Assembly: GCA_934591895.1 (NCBI GenBank)
Contig: CAKTPP010000006.1
Span: 1 to 64,000, forward strand
From: an uncultured Oscillospiraceae bacterium
Lineage (GTDB): Bacteria > Bacillota > Clostridia > Oscillospirales > Oscillospiraceae
Reading direction: 5' to 3'
DNA length: 64,000 bases
Shown: piece by piece, positions 44,018 to 52,150 of the stretch
How positions within the stretch are numbered: the stretch's first letter is position 1
Layout: each line of letters begins with the position of its first letter
Notes under the pieces: model-generated
Told to the model about the DNA's origin: nothing
The model's input: the letters and a program-made list of their open reading frames with translations, nothing else
The model's database searches: none
Made by a program: the position numbers and the translations under genes

Positions 44018-44043
44018 AGCCCGGCCGGAAAACCGGTCGGGCT
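44018..44043 (-). terminator. intrinsic terminator of sstT
   Basis: AGCCCGGCCGG (44018-44028) pairs with CCGGTCGGGCT (44033-44043), with one G-T wobble; on the minus strand it ends in a T-run. Confidence 0.8.
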
Positions 44044-44066
44044 TTGGGGTGTATGGGTCTGACGGC

Positions 44067-45296
44067 TCAGAATTTGATCTCCTTGCCGGCCTTGCGCCAC
44101 TGCTTGAACTCCGCGACGGCGGTGAACAGCGCGTCGGACGAGGAGTTGATGGCGGTCTCGAGCGAGTCCTGGATGACGCCGATGATGAAGCCGACGCCGA
44201 CGACCTGCATGGCGACGTCGTTGGAGATGCCGAACAGGGAGCAGGCCATGGGGATGAGCAGCAGCGAGCCGCCCGCAACGCCGGACGCGCCGCACGCGCC
44301 GAGCGCCGCCATGACCGACAGGATGATCGCAACGGGCAGCTGCACGGTGATGCCGAGCGTGTGCACCGCGGCGAGCGCCATGACCGTGATCGTGACGGCG
44401 GCGCCGGCCATGTTGATGGTCGCGCCGAGCGGGATGGACACGGAGTAGAACTCCTTATCCAGGCCGAGGCTCTCGCACAGGGACATATTCACGGGGATGT
44501 TCGCGGCGGACGAGCGCGTGAAGAAGGCGGTCACGCCGCTCTCCCGGAGGCACTTGAACACCAGCGGATAGGGATTCTTGCGCATGACGATGAAGGCCAT
44601 GAGAGGGTTGACGACGAGCGCCGAGAACAGCATGCAGCCCACGAGGATGAGCAGCAGCCTGCCGTACTCGGTGAAGATGGCCAGACCGCTCGTGGACACG
44701 GCCGTGAACACGAGACCGAGGATGCCGAAGGGGGCGAGATTGATGACGAAGCGCACCGCCTTCGTGACGGCCTCGGAGGCGTCGGCAAGGAAGCGCTTGG
44801 TCGAGTCAGCGGCGCCCTTGAACGCGAAGCCGAGCACGATGGCCCAGAACAGGATGCCGAGGAAGTTGCCGCTGACGATCGAGCCGATGGGGTTGGAGAC
44901 GATGTTGGTCAGCAGGGTCGTGAAGATCTCCGCGAAGCTCTCGGGCGCGCTGTCGGAGACGGCCTCGGTCAGCGTGATGGTCACGGGGAAGAGGTAGCTT
45001 GCGGCGACGGCGATGACGGCCGCGAGGAACGTGGACACGAGGTAGAGCACGATGACGGTGCCGAACTGCTTGCCCATCTTCTCCTTGGACTGGGCGAGCG
45101 CGCTGATGATGAGCACGAACACGAGCAGCGGGGCGATCGCCTTGAGCGCGCCGACGAACAGATTGCCGAGGATGCCGATGCCGGGGGCGGTCACGGCGGC
45201 GTTGGGGATCAGCAGGGCGAGCGCCGTGCCGATGACCATGCCGATGACGATGCGCAGCACGAGGCTGACGCTGTTGTAGGCTTTGACAAGTTTCAT
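44067..45296 (-). CDS. sstT: serine/threonine:sodium symporter SstT
   Basis: A 409-residue DAACS-family symporter that imports serine and threonine with sodium. Family landmarks are strong: FFTRSSAANIPVNMSLCESLGLDKEFYSVSIPLGATINMAG near residues 255-295, with the serine-rich re-entrant loop, and GACGASGVAGGSLLLIP near 330, which resembles SstT more than glutamate carriers. Eight helices plus two hairpins fit the fold. It pairs logically with the threonine ammonia-lyase at 33.5-34.7 kb. Confidence 0.93.
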   Translation of the reverse strand: MKLVKAYNSVSLVLRIVIGMVIGTALALLIPNAAVTAPGIGILGNLFVGALKAIAPLLVFVLIISALAQSKEKMGKQFGTVIVLYLVSTFLAAVIAVAASYLFPVTITLTEAVSDSAPESFAEIFTTLLTNIVSNPIGSIVSGNFLGILFWAIVLGFAFKGAADSTKRFLADASEAVTKAVRFVINLAPFGILGLVFTAVSTSGLAIFTEYGRLLLILVGCMLFSALVVNPLMAFIVMRKNPYPLVFKCLRESGVTAFFTRSSAANIPVNMSLCESLGLDKEFYSVSIPLGATINMAGAAVTITVMALAAVHTLGITVQLPVAIILSVMAALGACGASGVAGGSLLLIPMACSLFGISNDVAMQVVGVGFIIGVIQDSLETAINSSSDALFTAVAEFKQWRKAGKEIKF

Positions 45297-45346
45297 TTCT
45301 TTCTTCTCTTTCCTTTTTGCTGTTTTTGCGATAAAGCCGCTTCAGC

Positions 45347-45375
45347 AGTTTAGCAAAGAGCCGTGGCAATGTCAA
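45347..45375 (-). promoter_or_regulatory. promoter of sstT
   Basis: On the minus strand consensus TTGACA (45370-45375) and TAAACT (45347-45352) are 17 bases apart. Confidence 0.75.
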
Positions 45376-45450
45376 CAGCAAAGCCGACCGGAATGCTGCC
45401 CTGCGCAGGGCGCAAATTCTCTTATTCAAAACGCACTGCTTTTAAAAGGC

Positions 45451-45481
45451 ACATCGGGGCAGCCTGTGACCGCCCCGATGT
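45451..45481. terminator. terminator of module 2
   Basis: ACATCGGGGC (45451-45460) pairs with GCCCCGATGT (45472-45481). On the minus strand it is followed by a short T-rich run, and it closes the module 2 transcript. Confidence 0.7.
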
Positions 45482-45517
45482 GTTGTTGTTTTTTGGGGGG
45501 TTTCCCCGCTGTGCGCG

Positions 45518-45673
45518 TCAGATCTGCTCCTCGACGTCCTTGGCGTCGTGGTAGGCGATGAGCGCGTTGTAGAGCTTTTCGATGAGCTTCATGTCCGCGT
45601 TGGTCATGTATGCCAGAAACAGCAGACCAAAGAGCGCGGCGAGCACGATGAGCACGATCCAATACCAGGCCAT
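45518..45673 (-). CDS. micro-membrane protein of dehydratase module 2
   Basis: A 51-residue protein: MAWYWIVLIVLAALFGLLFLAYM is a single membrane helix at the very N-terminus. The tail TNADMKLIEKLYNALIAYHDAKDVEEQI carries the N-x-D-M-K-L motif found in the micro-proteins of modules 1 and 3. It has AAGGAGG upstream and begins 12 bases after the large-subunit gene. The three micro-proteins align without gaps around the motif, so they are homologous. Too short for the usual ORF cutoffs, and probably missed in many annotations. Confidence 0.75.
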   Translation of the reverse strand: MAWYWIVLIVLAALFGLLFLAYMTNADMKLIEKLYNALIAYHDAKDVEEQI

Positions 45674-45685
45674 ATTCGTTCCTCC

Positions 45686-47254
45686 TTACCAGCTGAGTGC
45701 GTCTTCGTAATCCAACAGTGTGGGGTCAAGCGGCTTCTCGTTGAGCACCGTGACCATGTACTGGCTGAACGCCTCGCGCATCTCGCGGCGCGAGACCGTG
45801 CGCGGATCCATGACGTCGTGCGGGATCCAGATGAGGTGGATGCCGCGCTCGCGCGCCTGATCCTCGAACAGGCCGTGCAGGCCGCCGACGTTCTTGCACG
45901 ACACGTGGTCGTACATGATGACGATGTTCGTGTGGAACTTCTCGCACATCTTCCAGCACTCGTCAAGCAGGTTGACGTAGCCGCCGTTGGTGTGCGAGCG
46001 CATCATCATCTTCTCGTAGCAGCGCGCGAGGTCGGCCAGCGCCTGCTCCTTGTCGCCGATGGTGATGGGCAGGTAGCTGAGCATGGCCTCCATGTCGTTG
46101 ACGCAGGTGACGCCCCAGCAGTGCTGCGTCCAGTAGGTGAAGTTGGTGTAATAGTGCGCGGGGCACGCCCAGACGAGGCAGCGGTATTTCGGCCGGGGCG
46201 CGTTGGCCGCCTTGTCCTGCTCGTAGCCCTTGAGCATCATCTTCGTGACGCGCAGATCCGTCTTGTGCATGAACTTGTCCATGCAGGCCGCCGCCTGGAA
46301 CTCATATTCGCGCTGCAGCGCCAGCGCCGCGCCGCAGACCTGCGGGTGGTCGGTGCAGTTGACGTCCCACTTTTCGACCATGCAGCGCGAGGTGTCGTTG
46401 TACATCCCGGCGTTTTTCCAGAAGGCATCCCAGTCCCACTTGACGCCGAACTGCTGCTCGAGAAATTCGATGCCCTTCTTGAGGTTCTTGACCGCGTAGG
46501 TCTGCACCTCCGGCTCGTTGACACGCTGCGGCGGCGTGATCTGGAACGAGGGCAGATCCCTGAAGTGCCGCGTGAGGATGTTCGTCTGCGAGATCGCACC
46601 GTCGCACGGCATCGTGCCGGTGAAGTAGCACTTGCCGACGCGCGGATAGTCGTCCACCACGGCGACGCCGCACTCGGCGGCGGGCTCGGGGCAGACGTCC
46701 GCCGGCAGACCGAGGTGCTCCATGGCGTCGATGTAGAACATACTGGCGTTCTGGTCGACCTCCGACGGCAGACCGACGGCGAACATGGCGATGTCGATCC
46801 ACTTCACGGTGGGGAAGCCCATCATGATCAGGTGCGGGGTCATCTCGTCGAACATGACGGTGTTCTCGCGCAGCTTTGCCGCGCGCTTGCTGTTGGGGCG
46901 CAGGTTTTTATCGCGCACGATGATGTCACGCACGCCGAGGACGGAGTTATGCAGCACGGAGAAAAACTGGTTGTGCGCATAGCGCAGCTCCTTGCCGCGC
47001 AGACCCATGGTGTGGCGGTCGACCATGTGCGACGCGGTGAGGTAGGACACCATCCAGCGATAGCGCAGCATGGCCTTGACCATCAGGATCGGGTGGCAGC
47101 CGAGCTTTGCGGCCATGAAGCCGTAGAGATAGAGCCAGCGGAAGAAATCATAAAAGGTGTCCCGGACCCCGCGCCATTCGCGGGCGCGGAAGGCGCGGTG
47201 CTCGGCGGAATAGAAGCGGCCGAGGCCCTTGCCGGTTTTGGGGTTGTAGGCCAT
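45686..47254 (-). CDS. 2-hydroxyacyl-CoA dehydratase-family large subunit, module 2
   Basis: A 522-residue paralog of the module 1 large subunit. Shared blocks: EWRGVRDTFYDFFRWLYL (about 32), VKAMLRYRWMVSYL (about 62), HMVDRHTMGLRG, then ADVCPEPAAECGVAVVDD (about 195), MPCDGAISQTN (about 222) and HVSCKNVGGLHG (about 450), which place the candidate iron-sulfur cysteines. One base separates it from the small-subunit stop. The ending EKPLDPTLLDYEDALSW resembles those of the paralogs (EEPLDPT..., EEPVDPS...), a module-specific C-terminal tail. Confidence 0.82.
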   Translation of the reverse strand: MAYNPKTGKGLGRFYSAEHRAFRAREWRGVRDTFYDFFRWLYLYGFMAAKLGCHPILMVKAMLRYRWMVSYLTASHMVDRHTMGLRGKELRYAHNQFFSVLHNSVLGVRDIIVRDKNLRPNSKRAAKLRENTVMFDEMTPHLIMMGFPTVKWIDIAMFAVGLPSEVDQNASMFYIDAMEHLGLPADVCPEPAAECGVAVVDDYPRVGKCYFTGTMPCDGAISQTNILTRHFRDLPSFQITPPQRVNEPEVQTYAVKNLKKGIEFLEQQFGVKWDWDAFWKNAGMYNDTSRCMVEKWDVNCTDHPQVCGAALALQREYEFQAAACMDKFMHKTDLRVTKMMLKGYEQDKAANAPRPKYRCLVWACPAHYYTNFTYWTQHCWGVTCVNDMEAMLSYLPITIGDKEQALADLARCYEKMMMRSHTNGGYVNLLDECWKMCEKFHTNIVIMYDHVSCKNVGGLHGLFEDQARERGIHLIWIPHDVMDPRTVSRREMREAFSQYMVTVLNEKPLDPTLLDYEDALSW

Positions 47255-47255
47255 G

Positions 47256-48461
47256 TCAGTTGTCCTCCTTTTGCGCTGCGCGCAGCTGCTTCATTTCCAG
47301 ACTCTCCACGAAGGCCTGCACGCGCGTGCGCAGCTGGCCGCTCTGCCCCGCGATGTAGGGGCGGTCGATGGAGAGGATGTGGATGCCGTAATCGCGCGGC
47401 ATGACCTGGTTTGCGATCACGCGCTCATACGACCAGTAGGTGCAGAACTTCATCTGCTCGTAGATCGCGCCGTCGGCCCTGAAGTCGTGCACGAGTTGGG
47501 CGACGTGGTCGTTGCGGTACTGCACGCGGTGCAGCGCGCTCTGGCGCGGGCACTCGGTGTGCTGCAGATACCAGCGGCACACCTGCGTGAGCGCGTCCTC
47601 GCCGTCCGTGAGCACGATCTCCTGACGGCCGGGGAAGCTGCCGTAGCAGTAGCGGTCGGCGACCACCAGCGCACCGCAGCTCTCGATGAGCCGGATCAGG
47701 TCCGGGTCGTCGATCTCGGAGCCGACGACGGCGACGCGCACACGGTAGTTTTTCTGCGCATCGGTCTCTCGCGTTTTTACCTCGGCGAGCGTCTCGCGCA
47801 GCAGCGGCAGGATCAGCCGCTTCGGGCAGACATAGCTCACGAGCACGAGCACGGCGTATTCATAGCCCGTGACGGGCGGGTTGTCGAGCTTGCGCGTCTC
47901 GCCGATCTCGGTGAGGATGCGGCAGACCTCGTTGTGCTCGCTGACCGCGGCGCGGATGGCGGCGTCCGAGGTGTCGACGCCGTAGTTTTCGCGCATGGGC
48001 TTTAGGATCTTGCGCGAGATCTGCTCGCGGATGTGCTCGACGCAGTCCTCGTCATCGGAATACGGGATGTCGAGGTTGCAGTAGAAGAATTTGTCCTTGT
48101 CCGCACCCTGCGCGTGCATGATCTCCATGTTCTCGATGGCGCGGTTGTTGGCCTCGCACACGTCGACGCCCGCCATGGCGTGCAGGAAGCCGTAGCCGCC
48201 CTCGAGCGCGCGCTCGAGGATCGCGCGGGAAAACTCGCAGCTGTTGTTGGCCATGTAGTAGGTGGCCAGCTCCATGGATGTGGTGTGCGGCGCGCGCAGA
48301 CGCACCGAAAAGCAGCTGCCCAGATTCAGCAGCACCTCCGGCGCGTGAAAGCAGGTATAGCCGATCGCCAGATCCCCCTCTGCCTCGGCCTGGCGGACGA
48401 GCTCGTTGTGCGCGTCGTCCAGCAGGCGCTCAAAGTACATCAAATGCTTCAGTTCCTTCAT
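47256..48461 (-). CDS. 2-hydroxyacyl-CoA dehydratase-family small subunit, module 2
   Basis: A 401-residue HgdB/BcrC-type protein and first gene of module 2. Conserved cysteines: YYMANNSCEFSRAILE (about 75), GVDVCEANNR (about 102) and QMKFCTYWSYE (about 340), plus ADRYCYGSFPGR and ECPR shared with the paralogs. The start MKELKHLMYFERLL mirrors MRDLKHL in modules 1 and 3. The promoter region has a 12-bp-arm palindrome whose core matches the site at the TetR promoter next door, so this module is probably repressed by that TetR protein. Confidence 0.83.
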   Translation of the reverse strand: MKELKHLMYFERLLDDAHNELVRQAEAEGDLAIGYTCFHAPEVLLNLGSCFSVRLRAPHTTSMELATYYMANNSCEFSRAILERALEGGYGFLHAMAGVDVCEANNRAIENMEIMHAQGADKDKFFYCNLDIPYSDDEDCVEHIREQISRKILKPMRENYGVDTSDAAIRAAVSEHNEVCRILTEIGETRKLDNPPVTGYEYAVLVLVSYVCPKRLILPLLRETLAEVKTRETDAQKNYRVRVAVVGSEIDDPDLIRLIESCGALVVADRYCYGSFPGRQEIVLTDGEDALTQVCRWYLQHTECPRQSALHRVQYRNDHVAQLVHDFRADGAIYEQMKFCTYWSYERVIANQVMPRDYGIHILSIDRPYIAGQSGQLRTRVQAFVESLEMKQLRAAQKEDN

Positions 48462-48499
48462 TGCGGCCCTTCTTTCTTTTGATTTCTGTCTTCCTTCTC

Positions 48500-48528
48500 C
48501 GCTTGTGTCAGTCACGCTGACACAAGCG
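48500..48528. promoter_or_regulatory. operator palindrome upstream of module 2
   Basis: Two perfect 12-base arms (CGCTTGTGTCAG and its complement) flank five bases. The core TGTCAG-N5-CTGACA (48506-48522) is the same as at 49228-49244 in front of the TetR gene. It lies 39 bases upstream of the module 2 start codon. No strong -10/-35 pair was found nearby, so the exact promoter is unclear. Confidence 0.75.
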
Positions 48529-48572
48529 GGTATACACAAATCCCGATTGCTCGGGATCTGTTGTGTATGTGG

Positions 48573-49205
48573 TTATCTGCCGCTGAGCGCGCGCACAAAC
48601 ATCTGGCTCAGGTGGCGCATCCGGCTGTCGTAATCGAGTGCGCTCGCGCTCGGCGAGCCGCCGATGGACAGGCGCTGCATGATGCCGAGGATCGCGTCGT
48701 AGGAGTTGTAGTAGATCTCCCGCACGTCGACCTCCGGGCTGATCGAGCCGTCGGCGAGCCCCTTGCGGATCGCCTTGGCCATCGGGCCGCCGGAGGTCTC
48801 AAACGGTTCGGGCGGCTGGTTTTTGATCTCGTGGAGCCTGCCCGCGGTGTGCAGCGTCAGCTCCGCGTCGAGCGTGAAGCGCATCCCGTTCGGGTCGAGG
48901 TGATAGAGCTGAGAATAGCAGATGAGGACGTTTTCCGCGTCCTGCAGGCCGGTCGTGCCGCCGCCGGACTCGGCGCGGGACATCCGGTCGATGCGCTCGA
49001 GGATGCGGTTCCAGTAGAGCAGGGACGCGGCCAGGACCAGATCGGCCTTGGTCTCGAAATAGCGAAAGACCGACCGCTCGGTGAGCCCGGAGCGCAGCGC
49101 GATGTCCGCGACCTTGGTCTTTTCGATCCCGTTGGCCAGAAAACAGTCCAGCGCGACCTGTGTGACCATGCGGATATTCTTTTCTCTCTGCTCCTCGTGC
49201 GGCAA
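48573..49205 (-). CDS. TetR-family regulator of dehydratase module 2
   Basis: A 210-residue TetR protein. The helix-turn-helix reads KVADIALRSGLTERSVFRYFETKADL near residues 30-55. The C-terminal domain is unassigned (ESGGGTTGLQDAENVLICYSQLYHLDPNG). I start at a TTG at 49205 because GGAGG lies nine bases upstream; an earlier TTG at 49226 has no site. Both its own promoter and the module 2 promoter carry the TGTCAG-N5-CTGACA palindrome, which argues that it autoregulates and controls module 2. The effector is unknown; an acyl-CoA is a reasonable guess. Hairpin ATCCCGA/TCGGGAT follows the gene. Confidence 0.88.
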   Translation of the reverse strand: MPHEEQREKNIRMVTQVALDCFLANGIEKTKVADIALRSGLTERSVFRYFETKADLVLAASLLYWNRILERIDRMSRAESGGGTTGLQDAENVLICYSQLYHLDPNGMRFTLDAELTLHTAGRLHEIKNQPPEPFETSGGPMAKAIRKGLADGSISPEVDVREIYYNSYDAILGIMQRLSIGGSPSASALDYDSRMRHLSQMFVRALSGR

Positions 49206-49227
49206 GTGCGTTCGCCTCCTCTGCAAT

Positions 49228-49278
49228 TGTCAGTTACACTGACAGGAGCAGTGTACCGCGAAAGGCGGGGAATGTCAA
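49228..49278 (-). promoter_or_regulatory. TetR promoter with overlapping operator
   Basis: On the minus strand consensus TTGACA (49273-49278), a 17-base spacer and TACACT (49250-49255). Five bases after the -10 lies the palindrome TGTCAG-N5-CTGACA (49228-49244), covering the transcription start, a classical position for autorepression. Confidence 0.8.
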
Positions 49279-49289
49279 GCCCTTAACAG

Positions 49290-49372
49290 AGCGCGCGGAA
49301 AATAAAATGTGCCGCTCGGCAGCCCGAGCGGCACATTTATCCCCTTGTCAAAAAGTATTACTTTTTGACAGC
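49290..49372 (-). repeat. structured 3'-UTR element, deleted copy E
   Basis: Read on the minus strand after licB: the H1 hairpin TGTCAAAAAGT/ACTTTTTGACA with AAGGGG, then directly a terminator hairpin (GTGCCGCTCGG, 49300-49325 region) and a T-rich tail. The interior stems H2 to H4 of the full element are missing. It keeps the same orientation to its upstream gene and the same first and last parts as copies A to D. Confidence 0.7.
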
Positions 49373-49378
49373 TTTACG

Positions 49379-50329
49379 TTATGCTTTGCTTTTGGAAAAG
49401 AGCTCCTTGCCGTCGGCCGCGGTCAGGATGCCGCAGACGATGACGATGAGCGCGCAGATGATCGTCGTCGGCGTGAGCACGCTCGTGTCGCCGAGGAACA
49501 CCGCCGTAAAGAAGATCGCCCAGGCGGCATACGTGACGTTGAGCGCCATGGACTTGGACGCGCCGATCGAGGCGATCGCGCGGTAGTAGCACAGGTAGGA
49601 CAGCGTCGCGAAAAACGCCGCGACCGCGATGACGGGCAGCAGCCAGCCGGTGCCGGAGGTGAACAGGCTCACCGTGAAGCCCCAGCCGTGCAGCAGGGGC
49701 AGCAGCACGATGCCGTAAACCAGCGCGGAGGTGGTCTGGCGGATCTGCAGGGCATATTCGTCCTTTACGTCGGGGTCCTGCATGCACTTGGCGAGGATGA
49801 CCGCCTCGATGCCCCAGCCGAAGGCGCACATCATCGCGCCGACGATGCCGAGCCAGAAATCGGTGATGTTCAGCTCCGGCGAATAGCTCAGGCCGTAGAC
49901 GCCCAGCAGCGTCGCCAGCAGGAAGATCCAGCGGTACCACTGCATTTTTTCCTTGAGGAAGAAATAGGCGAGGATCGCGCCGATCGCGGGAAAGACCGCG
50001 CTGGCGACCGCGCCGATGGACGCGCCCATGTAGTTGATGGCGAGCACGTAGCCCGTCATGCCGATCGGCCCGCCGATGACGGCGGCGAGCATGACGAACT
50101 TGCCGCTCTTGGTCTTGAAGGCGGCCTTGTAGACATTCTTGAGGTTGCCGCGCACACCGTTATACAGCGTCGCCCAGAGCGCGGAAAACGCGTCGTGGAT
50201 GAAGGTGCTCACAAACGGCGCGAGGAAGATGGCCTGCTCGGTCGAGATAAACGGCGCCATCGACAGCGCGATGCCGAGAACAACGGTCTCCACCGCCCAG
50301 GTCACGCCCGCTGCAATACCATAAAACAT
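49379..50329 (-). CDS. licB: choline transporter LicB (DMT/EamA family)
   Basis: A 316-residue membrane protein of the drug/metabolite transporter superfamily with about ten helices. It matches LicB, the choline importer of phosphorylcholine loci: MFYGIAAGVTWAVETVVLGIAL at the start, FIHDAFSALWA near 45, GGPIGMTGYVLAINYMGASIGA near 90 and a second EamA repeat with ASIGASKSMALNVTYAAWAIFF near 255. Last gene of the lic operon, 30 bases after licA. Confidence 0.88.
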   Translation of the reverse strand: MFYGIAAGVTWAVETVVLGIALSMAPFISTEQAIFLAPFVSTFIHDAFSALWATLYNGVRGNLKNVYKAAFKTKSGKFVMLAAVIGGPIGMTGYVLAINYMGASIGAVASAVFPAIGAILAYFFLKEKMQWYRWIFLLATLLGVYGLSYSPELNITDFWLGIVGAMMCAFGWGIEAVILAKCMQDPDVKDEYALQIRQTTSALVYGIVLLPLLHGWGFTVSLFTSGTGWLLPVIAVAAFFATLSYLCYYRAIASIGASKSMALNVTYAAWAIFFTAVFLGDTSVLTPTTIICALIVIVCGILTAADGKELFSKSKA

Positions 50330-50359
50330 AGCTTTTGCTCCTTTCTGCGCCTTTGGCGC

Positions 50360-51265
50360 TCAGGCCTCGGAAAAGAGGCGGAGGTTTTCCTTCAGACGTG
50401 CATAGCGCTCCGCCGCCCAGTCCTCCATGGGCTGGCCGTCATACGGCACGCGGGTCTTTGCCCAGAGCGTCCAGAGGTAGTCGACATAGAGCTTGTTGGC
50501 AAGGAAATGCTTGTATTCGTTCTGATCGGGCTTGCTGCCGAGGTATTCGGTGAGCAGCAGCTCGTCGTTTTCCGGCGTGAACACGCCCTCGATCGAGACG
50601 TCGGCGAGGTCCCAGATGCCGTCGTTCATGCCGGCATACTCCCAGTCGATGAGATAGAGCCGGTCGTCGTCGGCCGAGACCACCCAGTTTTCGCACAGCG
50701 GGTCGTTGTGGCAGGGGACGCTGCGGATGTCGCAGATGCTGTCGATCTGCTGCTTGACGGCCATGACCGCCGCCTTGATCTGCGCATAGTCGTCGAACAT
50801 GGGCACGCTGTTTTCCGCGATGATCTTCTCGTAGCCTGCGGCCATGTCGAACACCTCAAAGGGGACGCCGGTGTCGACGCCGCTGCCGTGCAGCGTCTTG
50901 AGCAGCTGCGCCGCCTGACGGATGCGCTTGTCGCCGCGCATCGTCTCGGCCGACATGGTGACGGCGTTCGGCACGAACTGCGACACTTTTTCGCCGTCGT
51001 CACCGAAGAAGTAGAGCTTGGCGTCGATGCCGAGGCGGCAGGCGAGCTCCGTGCTCACCTTCTCGTCGGCGCGGTCGATGAGCTCCTCCGTGCCCTCGCC
51101 GGGGATGCGCACCATGATGCGGCTGCCGTCGGCAAACGACACGCAGTAGGTGCGGTTGGTGAGACCGCCCATCCTCTGCACGTCGCTGTAATCGGAGTGC
51201 CCGAGCACCTCGTCGAGCAGCGCCCGGATCCGGGCAAGATCTGCCTGCACAATTTCTTTAGCCAT
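50360..51265 (-). CDS. licA: choline kinase LicA
   Basis: Phosphorylates choline to phosphocholine. The 301-residue aminoglycoside-phosphotransferase fold has the GLTNRTYCVSF strand-turn near residue 33, the catalytic Brenner motif PCHNDPLCENWV (about 195-206) and the metal-binding LIDWEYAGMNDGIWDLAD (about 215-232), all standard for LicA/choline kinases. Its start overlaps licC by eight bases. Confidence 0.92.
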   Translation of the reverse strand: MAKEIVQADLARIRALLDEVLGHSDYSDVQRMGGLTNRTYCVSFADGSRIMVRIPGEGTEELIDRADEKVSTELACRLGIDAKLYFFGDDGEKVSQFVPNAVTMSAETMRGDKRIRQAAQLLKTLHGSGVDTGVPFEVFDMAAGYEKIIAENSVPMFDDYAQIKAAVMAVKQQIDSICDIRSVPCHNDPLCENWVVSADDDRLYLIDWEYAGMNDGIWDLADVSIEGVFTPENDELLLTEYLGSKPDQNEYKHFLANKLYVDYLWTLWAKTRVPYDGQPMEDWAAERYARLKENLRLFSEA

Positions 51266-52136
51266 TGATCTTCTCCATTTCTTTGTTTTTATAGTCGTAT
51301 TGATACGTTTCGTTCTGATAACGGAAGGTGAAGCCGACCGCCTGCGTGCCGCCGCTCGCCTTGCGCGCGTGAAAATCGGTGAGCGCCGCCTCGCCGCAGC
51401 CGAGGCGCGCCGCGAGCTGGCGGATGATCTGCGAGCGGGTGTCGTCGATGTAGCTCGCGTCAAAGCCGCGCAGCTCGTCGAGGCTGTCAAACTCGAAGAT
51501 GTCGTGCGCGTCATAGCGGCGGATGCGCAGCTTCAGCTCGTCGAGATGCGCGGCGTAGACCGCCTCCCAGAGCTTGTCGCGGATCTCCGGCGTGTCATAC
51601 TCCCGCTCGAGGATCTCGACGAACTTCCGGCTGAAGGGCTCGGACCAGAACACGTGCCCCATCATGTACCACGCGTTCTCGCCGCCGATGCTGACCCGGT
51701 CGATATAGCCGTCACTGCCCTCGTAGACGCACCACTCGGACGTGGGCCCGTCGGCATAGAGCGCGGCATAATAGGCGTCGTCCACGCAGCACTCGAAGGG
51801 ATTGCGCGAGAAGTAGTTGTCCGACGAGCAGATGTAGGAGTTGCCGAGCAGGTGGCGCGCGGCATAGATGCTTGAGTGGTTGTTGCGGCAGGTGTAGTCG
51901 GGGTTGTCGACGATGGTGACGCCGAACTTCTCCCGCAGGTACGCAAAGCGCTCCTTCATGTACCCGCCCACGAGCACGACGCTGTCGATGCCGGCGTCCC
52001 GGATCTGGCGGATCTGCCGCTCGATGAGCACCTCGCCGCGCACGGTGAGCAGGCTCTTGTGCGTCTCATACGACAGCGGCGCGAAGCGGCTGGAGGTGCC
52101 GGCGGCCATAATGACTGCGTTGTCTACTTTATACAA
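51258..52136 (-). CDS. licC: phosphocholine cytidylyltransferase LicC
   Basis: Makes CDP-choline from phosphocholine and CTP. The 292-residue protein has the nucleotidyltransferase opening VIMAAGTSSRFAPLSYETHKSLL, matching the GxGxR-type signature, and YICSSDNYFSRNPFE near residue 105 with a metal-binding Asp. The C-terminal about 60 residues are an added helical domain of unclear role. Start is a TTG at 52136 with GGAGG seven bases upstream; an earlier TTG at 52154 precedes the ribosome site. It follows the YidC-sulfatase fusion by 14 bases. Confidence 0.88.
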   Translation of the reverse strand: MYKVDNAVIMAAGTSSRFAPLSYETHKSLLTVRGEVLIERQIRQIRDAGIDSVVLVGGYMKERFAYLREKFGVTIVDNPDYTCRNNHSSIYAARHLLGNSYICSSDNYFSRNPFECCVDDAYYAALYADGPTSEWCVYEGSDGYIDRVSIGGENAWYMMGHVFWSEPFSRKFVEILEREYDTPEIRDKLWEAVYAAHLDELKLRIRRYDAHDIFEFDSLDELRGFDASYIDDTRSQIIRQLAARLGCGEAALTDFHARKASGGTQAVGFTFRYQNETYQYDYKNKEMEKING

Positions 52137-52150
52137 GGTCTCTCCTCCGT

